In this document: positions 38,359-47,701 of the stretch, piece after piece
How positions within the stretch are numbered: position 1 is the first letter of the stretch
Layout: each line of letters begins with the position of its first letter
Source: Mesorhizobium norvegicum
GTDB taxonomy: Bacteria > Pseudomonadota > Alphaproteobacteria > Rhizobiales > Rhizobiaceae
Reading direction: 5' to 3'
Assembly: GCF_004919685.1 (NCBI RefSeq)
Contig: NZ_SMYZ01000012.1
Coordinates: 186,001-250,000 of the forward strand
Length of the DNA: 64,000 bases
Program-made: the position numbers and the translations under genes
The notes under the pieces: generated by a model
Databases searched by the model: none
What the model was told of the DNA's origin: nothing
What the model saw: the letters and a program-made list of their open reading frames with translations, nothing else

Positions 38359-39651
38359 CTAAGCCGAAATCCGTTCGATCACCGCGCCGCAGTTGGACAG
38401 CTTTTCTTCCAGCCGCTCGAAGCCGCGGTCGAGATGGTAAACCCGGTTGACCGTGGTTTCGCCTTCCGCAGCCAGGCCGGCGATGACCAGCGACACAGAG
38501 GCGCGAAGATCGGTCGCCATGACCGGGGCGCCCTTCAGCTTCGGCACACCGTCGACGATCGCCGTCTGGCCCGAAAGCGTGATGTGGGCGCCGAGCCGGG
38601 CCAATTCCTGCACATGCATGAAGCGGTTTTCGAAAATCGTCTCGGTGATGCGCGATTTGCCCTTGGCCATGGTCATCAGGCCCATGAACTGAGCCTGCAA
38701 ATCGGTCGGGAAGGCCGGGAAGGGTGCGGTCGTCACGTCGACGGGCGAAATGCCGGCGCCGTTGCGCTTCACGCGAATGCCGGAATTGGTCGGCGTGATT
38801 TCGGCGCCCGTCTGGGCGATCACGTCGAGCGCGGTCTGCAGCAGCTCCGGCCGCGCGCCCTCGAGCACGACGTCGCCGCCGGTCATGGCGACGGCCATGG
38901 CATAGGTGCCGGTCTCGATGCGGTCGGGAATGACGCGCACGCGCGCGCCCGACAGCGATTCGACACCGTCGATGGTGATGGTGGGCGTTCCGGCGCCATA
39001 AATCTTCGCGCCCATGGCGTTGAGGCATTCGGCCAGGTTGACGATCTCAGGCTCGCAGGCGGCATTTTCCAGCACAGTCTCGCCCTTGGCGAGTGCCGCT
39101 GCCATCATCAGCACATGGGTGGCGCCGACCGAGACTTTCGGGAAGATGTAGCGGTTGCCGACAAGGCGGCCATTCCGGGTCTTGGCGATGACATAGCCGG
39201 TGTCGACGTCGATATCGGCGCCCAGCGCCTGCAGGCCTTCGAGGAACAGATCGACCGGGCGCGTGCCGATGGCGCAGCCGCCCGGCAGCGACACCTTGGC
39301 TTCGCCCATGCGGGCCAGCAACGGGCCGATCACCCAGAACGACGCGCGCATCTTCGACACCAGCTCGTAGGGCGCTGTCGTGTCGACGATGTTGCGGGCG
39401 GAGAAATTGATGGTGCGCGAATAGCCCTCATTCTGCTTCTCGCGGCGGCCATTGACCGAATAATCGACGCCGTGATTGCCCAGAATGCGGATCAGCTGCT
39501 CGACATCGGCCAGATGCGGCACGTTTTCCAGCGTCAGCGTGTCGTCGGTCAAAAGCGAAGCGATCATCAGGGGCAGGGCCGCGTTTTTCGCGCCCGAGAT
39601 CGGAATGCTTCCGGAGAGCTTGTTGCCCCCGACAATTCTGATGCGATCCAT
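38359..39651 (-). CDS. murA: UDP-N-acetylglucosamine 1-carboxyvinyltransferase
   Basis: A 430-residue enzyme for the first committed step of peptidoglycan synthesis. It transfers enolpyruvate from PEP to UDP-GlcNAc. The substrate-binding KN pair is at 22-23 (GAKNAALP), and the fosfomycin-sensitive catalytic Cys is Cys126 ([12 protein letters not shown]). [31 protein letters not shown] is near the end. Full length, first of the minus-strand housekeeping run. Confidence 0.97.
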   Translation of the reverse strand: MDRIRIVGGNKLSGSIPISGAKNAALPLMIASLLTDDTLTLENVPHLADVEQLIRILGNHGVDYSVNGRREKQNEGYSRTINFSARNIVDTTAPYELVSKMRASFWVIGPLLARMGEAKVSLPGGCAIGTRPVDLFLEGLQALGADIDVDTGYVIAKTRNGRLVGNRYIFPKVSVGATHVLMMAAALAKGETVLENAACEPEIVNLAECLNAMGAKIYGAGTPTITIDGVESLSGARVRVIPDRIETGTYAMAVAMTGGDVVLEGARPELLQTALDVIAQTGAEITPTNSGIRVKRNGAGISPVDVTTAPFPAFPTDLQAQFMGLMTMAKGKSRITETIFENRFMHVQELARLGAHITLSGQTAIVDGVPKLKGAPVMATDLRASVSLVIAGLAAEGETTVNRVYHLDRGFERLEEKLSNCGAVIERISA

Positions 39652-39779
39652 GGAAGAACGTCCCTCTCGGCCAAAAAGGCCGGTTCAATCGTTTGAGTAG
39701 CGGCCCGTCTAGACCATTGGCCGGCTTGGTTCAAGAAATAGGATTTCGCCCAGCCCGGGCCAAGAGTGGCCGATTTGAG

Positions 39780-39974
39780 TTAATCTTTTTGTATTTCCTT
39801 CGATGCAGCAAGCCCGTCCGGGCGCTGATCGGCCTCGCCGGTCCGCCGCGAGCGCGACTGCGCCTTGCGCTTCTGCAGATTGGCGCGCAATTGCTCGGCG
39901 AGCCGGTCCTTGCGGTTGGCGCCGCCCTTTTTCGCTGGACCATCCTTTTTCAGTGGAATTACCTTGTCGTCCAT
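39780..39974 (-). CDS. Small basic protein, conserved-hypothetical type
   Basis: A 64-residue, strongly basic, coil-rich protein (LAEQLRANLQKRKAQSRSRR). ATG 39974 is preceded by GAGGCGGG at good spacing; the frame's first ATG (40010) has no site. A helical run LRANLQKRKAQ with regularly spaced Arg/Lys suggests nucleic-acid or membrane contact, but I do not recognise the function. It lies upstream of murA on the same strand, about 130 bases away. Confidence 0.65.
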   Translation of the reverse strand: MDDKVIPLKKDGPAKKGGANRKDRLAEQLRANLQKRKAQSRSRRTGEADQRPDGLAASKEIQKD

Positions 39975-40134
39975 CGTCCCGCCTCGGCTGGCGACCAGCC
40001 AGCCCGCCATTCAGGGATAGCCAACATTGTGGCGCCGCCATGTCATTAAAAGCTATCCGGCAAGCCTTTCACAGAAGCGTTGCACTTGGCCTTGCGCTTG
40101 CCGGTTCGATATGGCAGAAGCCCCGCCATCAGCG

Positions 40135-40209
<75 letters not shown>

Positions 40210-40587
40210 GTTCCCAAAGATCATCCTTGTTGCGCACTTTCGTCCTCAGCATTTGCGAGGGCGAGGCGGGTGCATAGCTATTCCATGGGTTGAGAACCCG
40301 CGTCTCATCCGGCAGTTGCACATATCAGGAAGGGCGCGGCGATCATGCCGGCAGCCCTGATCAGCAGCGCATTGCTCCAGAAAGAGTTGCAAGAGGCAAC
40401 CTCCAGTCGAAGCCCATTCTCGGGATGACACGATTCGTTAACCAAGATGCTGTTCATCGGCAGACGTGTTGTGGGATGGATGCCTGTCTGCGCCGGTCAA
40501 GTCCATGCCTTGTCAGGTCGAGGACGCCGAGGCTCTTCATCTTGGCGCAGACCTCAAATCGCCCGAAACAAAAACAATCTGCAAGGC
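40210..40587. other. Intergenic region without a recognisable gene
   Basis: About 380 bases between tRNA-Thr and the DUF882 gene. Short open frames exist on both strands, but none resembles a known family or has a good start. It should carry the promoter of the DUF882 gene. Confidence 0.4.
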
Positions 40588-42225
40588 ATGAACGTGATTG
40601 AAAACGAGCAAAACGCGCCCGGCGCTTCCCATCGTTGGACATTGCTGCCGGCCATCGTAGCAGCGTTCCTTTGCCTGTGCGTCACCAGCGCGTTCGCGGA
40701 GACGCGCGCTTTGAAGATCCAACATCTCCATACGGGCGAGAAGGCTGAAATCGTCTTCAAGCGCAACGGGCGCTACGATCCGGCGGGGTTGAAGAAGATC
40801 AATCTCATGCTGCGCGACTGGCGTCGCAACGAACCGACGAAGATGGATCCGCGCCTGCTCGATCTTGTCTGGCAGGCCTACCGCGCCAGCGGCTCGACAG
40901 CCTATATCCATGTGGTCAGCGCCTATCGTTCGCCGGCGACAAACGCAATGCTGCGCAGCCGCTCGAAGGGCGTGGCGAGGGAGAGCCAACACATGGTTGG
41001 CCGCGCGATGGATTTCTTCCTGCCGGATGTGCCGCTGAAGAAGCTGCGCGACATCGGCCTCAAGATGCAGGGCGGCGGCGTGGGCTATTACCCTACTTCC
41101 GGTTCGCCTTTCATACACATGGATGTCGGCAATGTGCGGCATTGGCCGGGCATCAGCCGCCAGGAACTCGCCAAGGTATTTCCGAACGGCAATACGCTGC
41201 ATGTGCCGAGCGACGGCAGACCGCTGCCCGGCTATGAGCAGGCGTTTGCCGCCTACAAATCGCGCAAGGGCGCCGGCACGCCCAACATCGAGCTGGCAAA
41301 CGTCGACGGCGGCCAACGCAAGCCGGCGCGTGGCCTGCTGGCGACGCTTTTGGGCGGCGGAGACGAGTCGGATGATGTCGCGGAAGCGATGCCGGCGCCA
41401 CGCAAACCGCCCAAGTCCGTCGAACCCAGACCGGCCGGACAGGGTATCGCTATCGTGCCGCCACAGGATGCCCAGCGGGCGGACATCCAGATGGCTGCCA
41501 GCGATCCAGGCGAGGAACCGCCAGTTGGGCAGAAGGGAAAGACGCCTGAAGCGATCGTCATGGCCATGGCACCGGGCTCAGTGCCGCTGCCCGCCTTCGC
41601 ACCGCGCACCGAGCTCACGGCACCCGTTCCCGCCCCGGAAACCGCACCGTTCGCAATCGCCGGTGCGTCCACGGCGCGGGCCGAACTAGCCAAGCCGACA
41701 GCAACCGACGCCGGCGTTCCTTTGGGCAAGGCGGATGCCGCTGCCGCCAGCGTCGCGCAGGACATGGTGGCGCTCAACATCCCCTTGCCGACATGGCGGC
41801 CGGAAAGCCCGACACGCCAGCCGGAAGCAGTCAAATCTCGCGACGCAATCGGTGCCTTGCTGGCCCTGAACCACGCCGATGACGGCCTTGACAGGCTGAC
41901 CGGCCAGCGGATTGCAACCCCTGCATCGGAAAGCGAAGATCGGGTCAGGACCAGCCCGAAGGCAGACCGCGTCCAGCCACGTCTCGATCCCGAAGCAACC
42001 GCCGTCATTGTGCCAGCCGCATTGTCCGGCCGGCCGATTGGGACAGGTCGCGGCATCGCCGGTGGCGCCGGGCCTGCGACGGCGCGGCTTGTTGCCGCCA
42101 ATTTCATCCGCACGGCGCCGGAGCACGTCTATCTCGACGGATTCCAGCCGCGAGGACAGACGTCCGATCACCGCCGTTTCACCGGCTCCGCGGTCAAGTT
42201 CTTGCCCATCGCCAGCTTCAAATAG
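40588..42225 (+). CDS. DUF882 / peptidase M15-like exported protein with long Pro/Ala-rich tail
   Basis: About 545 residues. A signal peptide (LLPAIVAAFLCLCVTSAFA) leads to a YcbK/DUF882 domain (about 40-200) with the M15 metal motif: His135 and Asp142 (SQHMVGRAMD) and His177 (FIHMDVG). Such proteins act on or bind peptidoglycan in the periplasm. Residues 210-545 form a low-complexity tail rich in Pro and Ala without clear domains, which may span to or interact with the cell wall. ATG 40588 is used, but its AAGG is very close; GTG 40594 has better spacing. The earlier frame start (40447) would put the signal peptide internally. Confidence 0.8.
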   Translation: MNVIENEQNAPGASHRWTLLPAIVAAFLCLCVTSAFAETRALKIQHLHTGEKAEIVFKRNGRYDPAGLKKINLMLRDWRRNEPTKMDPRLLDLVWQAYRASGSTAYIHVVSAYRSPATNAMLRSRSKGVARESQHMVGRAMDFFLPDVPLKKLRDIGLKMQGGGVGYYPTSGSPFIHMDVGNVRHWPGISRQELAKVFPNGNTLHVPSDGRPLPGYEQAFAAYKSRKGAGTPNIELANVDGGQRKPARGLLATLLGGGDESDDVAEAMPAPRKPPKSVEPRPAGQGIAIVPPQDAQRADIQMAASDPGEEPPVGQKGKTPEAIVMAMAPGSVPLPAFAPRTELTAPVPAPETAPFAIAGASTARAELAKPTATDAGVPLGKADAAAASVAQDMVALNIPLPTWRPESPTRQPEAVKSRDAIGALLALNHADDGLDRLTGQRIATPASESEDRVRTSPKADRVQPRLDPEATAVIVPAALSGRPIGTGRGIAGGAGPATARLVAANFIRTAPEHVYLDGFQPRGQTSDHRRFTGSAVKFLPIASFK

Positions 42226-42388
42226 GCTGGCCGCGTCCGGGATTTGACCTATCCGGTAGCGAGCAGCCGCTGGCGTGTCGTGCAAGCGAATGCACCCGTT
42301 CGACCTGACATGAAATGTGGTGCACGATACGGATCGCGGGGTCGTCGAGGGATTGCGCAACCTATCCTGAAACCTTGCCGGATGGCTC

Positions 42389-42438
42389 TGTAAGATAATT
42401 TCCAAATTTGACAATCATGCATGAAATTGTAAGATAAT
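42389..42438 (+). promoter_or_regulatory. rpiR promoter with candidate operator
   Basis: TTGACA (42408-42413) and TAAGAT (42430-42435), 16 bases apart, form a good sigma-70-type promoter 26 bases upstream of rpiR. The spacer and flanks carry TTGACAATC...ATTGT (42408-42430), which reappears at the head of the liv operon. An 11-base direct repeat TGTAAGATAAT (42389-42399 and 42428-42438) brackets it. Autoregulation by RpiR is the likely meaning. Confidence 0.55.
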
Positions 42439-42460
42439 CATCTTCCGTCAGCGATAGGCG

Positions 42461-43369
42461 ATGACCATGTCCATCCGTGAAGAACTGGCCAACACGACCG
42501 TGGCGTTCACCTCCGCGGAAGAAAAGATCGTTCAGGTCCTGCTTGCCGATTATCCCATGTCGGGGCTCGGTACCGCGACCAGGCTGGCGCGGCGCGCCGG
42601 TGTCAGCGACCCGAGCGTGACGCGGCTGATGACCAAGCTTGGCTATGTCGGCTTTGCCGACTTCCAGGCGCGCCTGCTCACCGAAGTCGAATCCAGGCTG
42701 CATTCGCCGCTGTTGATGATGGAGGCCAAGCGTCCGGGCGGCTCCAGCGAAGGCACCGCACTCGCCTATTTCCATTCGGTTTCCGACAGCCTGGAGCGCA
42801 CCCGCACCGCGGTGCCGGTGCAGGCCTATACGCGCGCCGTCAACATGCTGCTCGAGAGCAAGGGCCAGGTGGTGCTGCTGGGCGGCCGGTTCAGCCGGCA
42901 TATCGCGTCCATGCTTGCCGGCTACCTCCTGCAGTTCCGCTCCGGCGTGCGCGACATCGGTTCATTGAGCCCTGCCGATTTCGACCTGTTGATCGACCTT
43001 GGCAAGCGCGACCTGCTCGTCGTGTTCGACTACCGGCGCTATCAGTCGGATGTGGTGAGCTTTGCCCAGCAGGCAAAGGAACGCGGCGTCTCCGTCCTGC
43101 TGTTCACCGATGTGTGGCTGTCGCCGATAGCTGATATCGCCGATCTGACCATGGTTGCGGCGATCGACGCCAATTCGCCGTTCGACACGCTGGCCACCGC
43201 TGTCGCCCAGATGGAAACCGTCTTTGCCCATGCGCTGGAGGGCCATGGCGCGGGCGTGCGCAAGCGCATCGAGGACATCGAGAAGATCCGCAGCGCCAAT
43301 GCGGTCACGCTCGATGCCGCCCTATCGCCTGCGGCCGACGACGTCAAACCAAAAACCACCAGGAAATAG
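42461..43369 (+). CDS. RpiR/MurR-family transcriptional regulator
   Basis: A 302-residue regulator. The N-terminal HTH_6 domain (about 5-80) has FTSAEEKIVQVLLADYPM and RLARRAGVSDPSVTRLMTKLGY. A SIS domain (about 125-260) has VVLLGGRFSRHIASMLAGYLL, a phosphosugar-binding fold, although in this type amino-acid-linked ligands are also known. ATG 42461 or 42467 is possible. It is followed after 42 bases by a deacylase gene, and its promoter carries an element shared with the liv/hydrolase divergent promoter. Confidence 0.85.
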   Translation: MTMSIREELANTTVAFTSAEEKIVQVLLADYPMSGLGTATRLARRAGVSDPSVTRLMTKLGYVGFADFQARLLTEVESRLHSPLLMMEAKRPGGSSEGTALAYFHSVSDSLERTRTAVPVQAYTRAVNMLLESKGQVVLLGGRFSRHIASMLAGYLLQFRSGVRDIGSLSPADFDLLIDLGKRDLLVVFDYRRYQSDVVSFAQQAKERGVSVLLFTDVWLSPIADIADLTMVAAIDANSPFDTLATAVAQMETVFAHALEGHGAGVRKRIEDIEKIRSANAVTLDAALSPAADDVKPKTTRK

Positions 43370-43411
43370 CGTCGATGCGCCCGGCGCCGTCGCGATGCAA
43401 GGAACCAAGAA

Positions 43412-44728
43412 ATGCCTGACAACCAGACCATCATCGACGCCGTGCAGGCTGAGATCGAGACCGATCGCGACTGGTTGATCGGGCTGACCCGCGACATGGT
43501 CCGCATCCCTTCGGTCAACCCCAAATTCGAGCCCAACCCGGCGATCAACCGCGAGGCGGATGTCCAGGCGCTGCTTGAGCCGATCCTCAAACAGGACGGA
43601 TTCAAGACCGAGCAATGGGATGCCTTGCCCGGCCGACCCAATCTGGTCGGCGAATGGGCGGGAGACGAGGACCGCAGCCTGATCCTGTGCGGCCATATCG
43701 ACGTCGTGCCGGTCGGTGCGATGAAGGATTGGTCGGTCGATCCGTTCGGCGGCGAGATCACCAATGGCCGTCTCTATGGCCGCGGCGCCGTCGACATGAA
43801 GGGTGGCGTCGCCGCCTGCATCGCTGCCGCGCGTGCCATCCGCAAAGCGGGCATCACGCTGCAAGGCCGGCTGGCCATCCACTCCGTCGTTGACGAGGAG
43901 GCAGGCGGGTTCGGCGCCATGGATGCCGTGAAGAAGGGCAAGCTCGCCAAGGCGGTGCTGGTCGCCGAACCGACCTGGGGCGATGTCCTGCCGGTCGAAG
44001 GCGGGCTCGAATGGGCGCGGGTGACGATCCGTGGTCGCAACGCCCATTCGGCGCTGCGCTACAATGAGATCTATCCGCAGCGCCACAACAAGGAGCGGCT
44101 GGAGCCGGGCGTCAATGCGATCGAGATCGCCGCCCGCTTCGTCGCCGCCGTGCGCCAGTATGAGCTGGACCGGACGCGGGCGAAATCCCATCCGCTGCTG
44201 CCGCTCGGCATGAACACCATCAACATCGGCGTCATGCATGGCGGCACCGGCCTTGGCGAACACGGCCTGCCGACCGTGATGACCAACCCGGCCATCATTC
44301 CCGATGTCGCGGTGCTCGACCTCGATATGAAATTCCTGCCGGACGAGAATTCGGCCGACTATCGCCGTGACTTCGAGACTTTCGTCCATCATTTCGCGCA
44401 AACCGATGCATGGCTGCGCGACAATCCGCCTGCGATCCAGTGGGAGCTCGGCGGGCTGTATTTCCCGCCGATGAACACGCCGGTCGATCATCCGCTGGTA
44501 ACCTCGCTGATGAAGCGCAAGGCGATGGTCGGCAAGGCGCCGCAGGCGCGTGGCTTTGTCGCCGTGTGCGATGCCGCGCACTATGCCGGTGCTGGCGTCG
44601 ACGGTGTCATCTTCGGCCCGTCGGGCGACGGCTTCCATGGTTCCGATGAGTATGTCGAGGTCGAATCGGTGGTCGAAACCGCCAAGGTGATCGCCGCGTC
44701 GGTCATCGACTGGTGCGGCATCCGCTGA
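43412..44728 (+). CDS. ArgE/DapE/CPG2-family metallopeptidase (amide deacylase)
   Basis: A 438-residue dizinc amidohydrolase. Metal ligands are visible in LILCGHIDVVPVG (His), GRGAVDMKGG (bridging Asp) and the general base VVDEEAGG (Glu-Glu). The central dimerisation domain lies at about 195-320. The family cleaves N-acyl or N-succinyl amino acids or dipeptides. It is cytoplasmic. AAGGA lies eight bases upstream of the ATG. With RpiR upstream and a branched-chain-type importer and alpha/beta hydrolase sharing the operator, it may deacylate an imported amide; the substrate is inference. Confidence 0.85.
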   Translation: MPDNQTIIDAVQAEIETDRDWLIGLTRDMVRIPSVNPKFEPNPAINREADVQALLEPILKQDGFKTEQWDALPGRPNLVGEWAGDEDRSLILCGHIDVVPVGAMKDWSVDPFGGEITNGRLYGRGAVDMKGGVAACIAAARAIRKAGITLQGRLAIHSVVDEEAGGFGAMDAVKKGKLAKAVLVAEPTWGDVLPVEGGLEWARVTIRGRNAHSALRYNEIYPQRHNKERLEPGVNAIEIAARFVAAVRQYELDRTRAKSHPLLPLGMNTINIGVMHGGTGLGEHGLPTVMTNPAIIPDVAVLDLDMKFLPDENSADYRRDFETFVHHFAQTDAWLRDNPPAIQWELGGLYFPPMNTPVDHPLVTSLMKRKAMVGKAPQARGFVAVCDAAHYAGAGVDGVIFGPSGDGFHGSDEYVEVESVVETAKVIAASVIDWCGIR

Positions 44729-44807
44729 GGCGGCAGCGCGATCTGGGCAATCGCTTCACGTTTGCGCTGCCCAATCAGGCTGAAGCATTGCCTTGATGGA
44801 AGGTCGA

Positions 44808-44949
44808 CCCCCACTCCGTCGAGCTTCGCTCGCCACCTCTCCCCCGATCGACGGGGGAGAGGAAAGGCGCGTGTTCGCCGACCTTGGCTCCATTCCTCTC
44901 CCTCCGGAGGGGGGAGAGGTGGCGCTGCGAAGCAGCGACGGAGTGGGGG
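44808..44949. repeat. Palindromic intergenic repeat element
   Basis: The arms CCCCCACTCCGTCGAGC... (44808-44845) and its imperfect reverse complement ending ...GCGACGGAGTGGGGG (44909-44949) enclose further self-complementary GC stretches (CCTCTCCCCC...GGGGGAGAGG). It sits in the 342-base gap between two convergent genes. It is different in sequence from the element at 19.1 kb but similar in design; it could stop transcription from both sides. No gene is seen in the gap. Confidence 0.75.
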
Positions 44950-45070
44950 AAGGCGTTCGCGAAAACGCGCAGCCGCCGCAAGGCAGGCACAACCCTGCGG
45001 AGAGGGAAATGCTCGGCAGGGCAATGAGGGGCCGCGCCGACTTCGGTAGATTGATCCTGCCCCGAGCCGA

Positions 45071-46105
45071 TCAGCCCGGGCGTTTGATCCGTCCCGCGAC
45101 AGCGCCCCATGAAGCCTTGATCATACCGACCAGCCCGCTCGGGTAGGCCAGCATCACGCCGATGATCAGCACCGCCGTGATCATCGGCCGCCATGCGCCG
45201 AAATCGGCCATCCATTCGGCGAAGATCGTCAGCACGAAGGAGGCGATGATGGCGCCGTAAATGGTGCTGGTGCCGCCAAGCAGCACCATCGACAGGATAA
45301 TGGTCGCCAGACTCATGCCGAACACGTCGATCGAGGCATTGCGCTGGTAGGCGGCGTAGAAAGCGCCGGCGATGCCGGTGAAGAAGGCGCTCGCGGCAAG
45401 CGTCAGCATGCGCTGGCGCACGATCGAGACACCGCGGCTGATGGCGTATTCCTCATTGTCGCGCAAGGCGACGATGCTGGCCCCGGCGCGTGAGCGCACG
45501 AACACGCGCAGGAACAGGGTGCTCGCCACCAGCAATGCCAGCGCGATGTAGAAATAGGCTGACTTGCCGTCGCGGACCATGTTGTGGTCGAACACGTAAA
45601 GCCCGGGAATGCGGACCAACCCTTGCGTGCCGCCGGTGATGGCGGACTGGCTGATGATCACCTGCATGACCAGCTGCGCGAAGCCGAAAGTGACCAGGAT
45701 GATGTAGATACCCTTCAGCCGCAGGATCGGGATGGTCACCAGGATCGCCGCCAGCGTGGCGATGACACCGCTGGCAAACAGCGCGACCCACGGGTCGAAT
45801 GCGGCCAGCTTGGTCAGCAGGCTGTAGGCATAGACGCCGATGCCGAACAGCGCCAGATGGCCGAAATTGAAGACGCCGCCATAACCGAGGCTGAGATCCC
45901 AGTTCGAGGCGACGATCGCATAGATGAAGGCCATGATCAGGATGTGGCGGGCATAGGTGTCGCCGAAGATCAGCGGCAGCAGCGCCAGCAGCGCGAAGCC
46001 GAGCACGAAGCCGATGGCCTCGTGCTTCCACGGCGTGCGGCCGGGAGCGATCGGGGCTGCCGCCTCCGCGTGGCTAAGGGTGATCGGCGATGTCGTGTCG
46101 GTCAT
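45071..46105 (-). CDS. livM: Branched-chain amino-acid-type ABC permease LivM
   Basis: A 344-residue inner-membrane protein with about ten helices and the LivM-family loop LRDNEEYAISRGVSIVRQRMLTLAASAF (around 225-252). Start ATG 46105 overlaps the livH stop (ATGA). The frame upstream to 46513 is livH shadow. It pairs with LivH as the channel. Last gene of the liv operon. Confidence 0.9.
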   Translation of the reverse strand: MTDTTSPITLSHAEAAAPIAPGRTPWKHEAIGFVLGFALLALLPLIFGDTYARHILIMAFIYAIVASNWDLSLGYGGVFNFGHLALFGIGVYAYSLLTKLAAFDPWVALFASGVIATLAAILVTIPILRLKGIYIILVTFGFAQLVMQVIISQSAITGGTQGLVRIPGLYVFDHNMVRDGKSAYFYIALALLVASTLFLRVFVRSRAGASIVALRDNEEYAISRGVSIVRQRMLTLAASAFFTGIAGAFYAAYQRNASIDVFGMSLATIILSMVLLGGTSTIYGAIIASFVLTIFAEWMADFGAWRPMITAVLIIGVMLAYPSGLVGMIKASWGAVAGRIKRPG

Positions 46106-46977
46106 GCTAGGCCTCGGGAGCGGCTGGCGAAAATGCCCTCGGGGCGCACCATCAGGGTCAGGATGAGCACGCCGAACAGCAGCGCCGGCGTCCAGTACAA
46201 GCCGAAATAATAGCTGCAGGCGGCCTCGAAGAAGCCGATCAGATAGGCGGCGAAGATCGGTCCCGAAATGCTCGATATGCCGCCGAAGACGACAACGATC
46301 AGCGCCTTGAGCAGCGGGTCGCTGCCCATCACCGGCGACATGAAGCGATAGCCGCCCATGAAGATGCCGGCCAGCCCAGCCAGCGAAGCGGCGATGGCGA
46401 AGGCCAGCCCATAGAGGGCCGTGACGTTCAGACCGACCAGGTGGCTGGCATCTTCGTTCTGCGCCACGGCGCGCAGCGCCAGCCCGAGCCGCGTGCGGTT
46501 GAGAAACATCCACAGTGCGGCCAGGATCAGCGGCGTGATGACGATAATGGCGATCTGGTGCAGGGAGACGCCGACGCCGCCGATGGTGGTGTTGCCGGCG
46601 ATCAAGGCGGGGATCTGTTTCGAGCGCGGCCCCCAGATGGTCAAGGCGCCATTCTCGATCAGCGATCCGGCCGCCAGCGTGGTGATGACGACGACCAGCA
46701 CGATGTTGGGCCGACCAATCAGCGGCCGCACGACGCTCGCCTGCAGGATCCAGCCGACGCCGGCCATGACGACAACGGCGATCGGAAAGGCGACCGCCGC
46801 CGGCAGGCCGAGCTCGACCAGCTGCCAGGCGATGTAGGCGCCCAGCATCATGAACACGCCATGGCTGAAATTGAACACGCCGATCGTCGTCCAGACGAGC
46901 GCGAGTCCGACCGCCATCATGGCGTAGAGCGAGCCCTGGAACAGGCCGCCGAACAGGATTTCCGCCAATGCGCTCAT
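46102..46977 (-). CDS. livH: Branched-chain amino-acid-type ABC permease LivH
   Basis: A 291-residue inner-membrane protein: GGLFQGSLYAMMAVGLALVW and NFSHGVFMMLGAYIAW at the start are LivH hallmarks, with the docking loop LRAVAQNEDASHLVGLNV near 190-207. Start ATG 46977 is chosen; the frame to 47067 is livF shadow. It overlaps livM by four bases, so the two permeases are made together. Confidence 0.9.
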   Translation of the reverse strand: MSALAEILFGGLFQGSLYAMMAVGLALVWTTIGVFNFSHGVFMMLGAYIAWQLVELGLPAAVAFPIAVVVMAGVGWILQASVVRPLIGRPNIVLVVVITTLAAGSLIENGALTIWGPRSKQIPALIAGNTTIGGVGVSLHQIAIIVITPLILAALWMFLNRTRLGLALRAVAQNEDASHLVGLNVTALYGLAFAIAASLAGLAGIFMGGYRFMSPVMGSDPLLKALIVVVFGGISSISGPIFAAYLIGFFEAACSYYFGLYWTPALLFGVLILTLMVRPEGIFASRSRGLA

Positions 46978-46987
46978 TCCCAAGTTC

Positions 46988-47701
46988 CTAATGGCCAAAA
47001 TACATCGACATGATCTCGCCGTGGTCGAGGCTTTCGCCCGGCTTGATCTCGGTCGCCACCGCGCCATGGTTGACGAGGTAGAGTTGCTGCGTCAGCTCCA
47101 GCAGGAATTCGATGTCCTGCTCGACGACGATGAGCGGTACGCCGCCGCGCGAAATGTCCATGACGGAGGCGCAGAGCTCGTCCTTGATCTTGGGCGCCAG
47201 CCCAAGGGTCGGTTCGTCGAGGATCAGCAGGCGCGGATGGCTCATCAGTGCCGTGCCGATCGACACCATCTGGCGCTCGCCGCCCGACAGCGTGCGCACG
47301 CGCTGGCGCCAGCGTTCCGCCAGTTTCGGGAACAGCTTGATCACCTTCTCGCGGTTCTCGGCCTCATGCGGCCGGGCTCGCGGCGAATAGGCGCCGAGCG
47401 CCATGCAGTCGGCGATGGAGAGATCGGGAAACAGCCGGTTGCCTTGCGGCACATGGATCAGGCCGGCGCCGACGATGGCGCGCGCGCTGTGGCCGACAAT
47501 GTCCTGTCCGTCGAACAGGATGCGGCCGCTCTTCGGCTGCAGCAGCCCGGAGATCGCTCGCAGCAGCGTCGTCTTGCCATGGCCGTTGGGGCCGAACAGG
47601 CCGACATTGCCGAAGCGGCCGGCCTCCAGCGAGATATCGTGCAGCACGGTGACGCGGCCATAGCCGGCGGTGACGCCTTCGACACTGAGAATGGGGTTCA
47701 C
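46988..47701 (-). CDS. livF: Branched-chain amino-acid-type ABC ATPase LivF
   Basis: A 237-residue ATPase: Walker A GPNGHGKTT, signature LSGGERQ, Walker B LLILDEPTLGLAP, switch VVEQD. All ATPase motifs are intact. Its start overlaps the livG stop by four bases. It probably carries most of the catalytic role in the LivGF pair, because its partner has a degenerate signature. Confidence 0.92.
   Translation of the reverse strand: MNPILSVEGVTAGYGRVTVLHDISLEAGRFGNVGLFGPNGHGKTTLLRAISGLLQPKSGRILFDGQDIVGHSARAIVGAGLIHVPQGNRLFPDLSIADCMALGAYSPRARPHEAENREKVIKLFPKLAERWRQRVRTLSGGERQMVSIGTALMSHPRLLILDEPTLGLAPKIKDELCASVMDISRGGVPLIVVEQDIEFLLELTQQLYLVNHGAVATEIKPGESLDHGEIMSMYFGH

Noticed and set aside
38434-39696. 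420-codon plus-strand frame opposite murA
   Set aside because: Shadow of a complete, conserved MurA.
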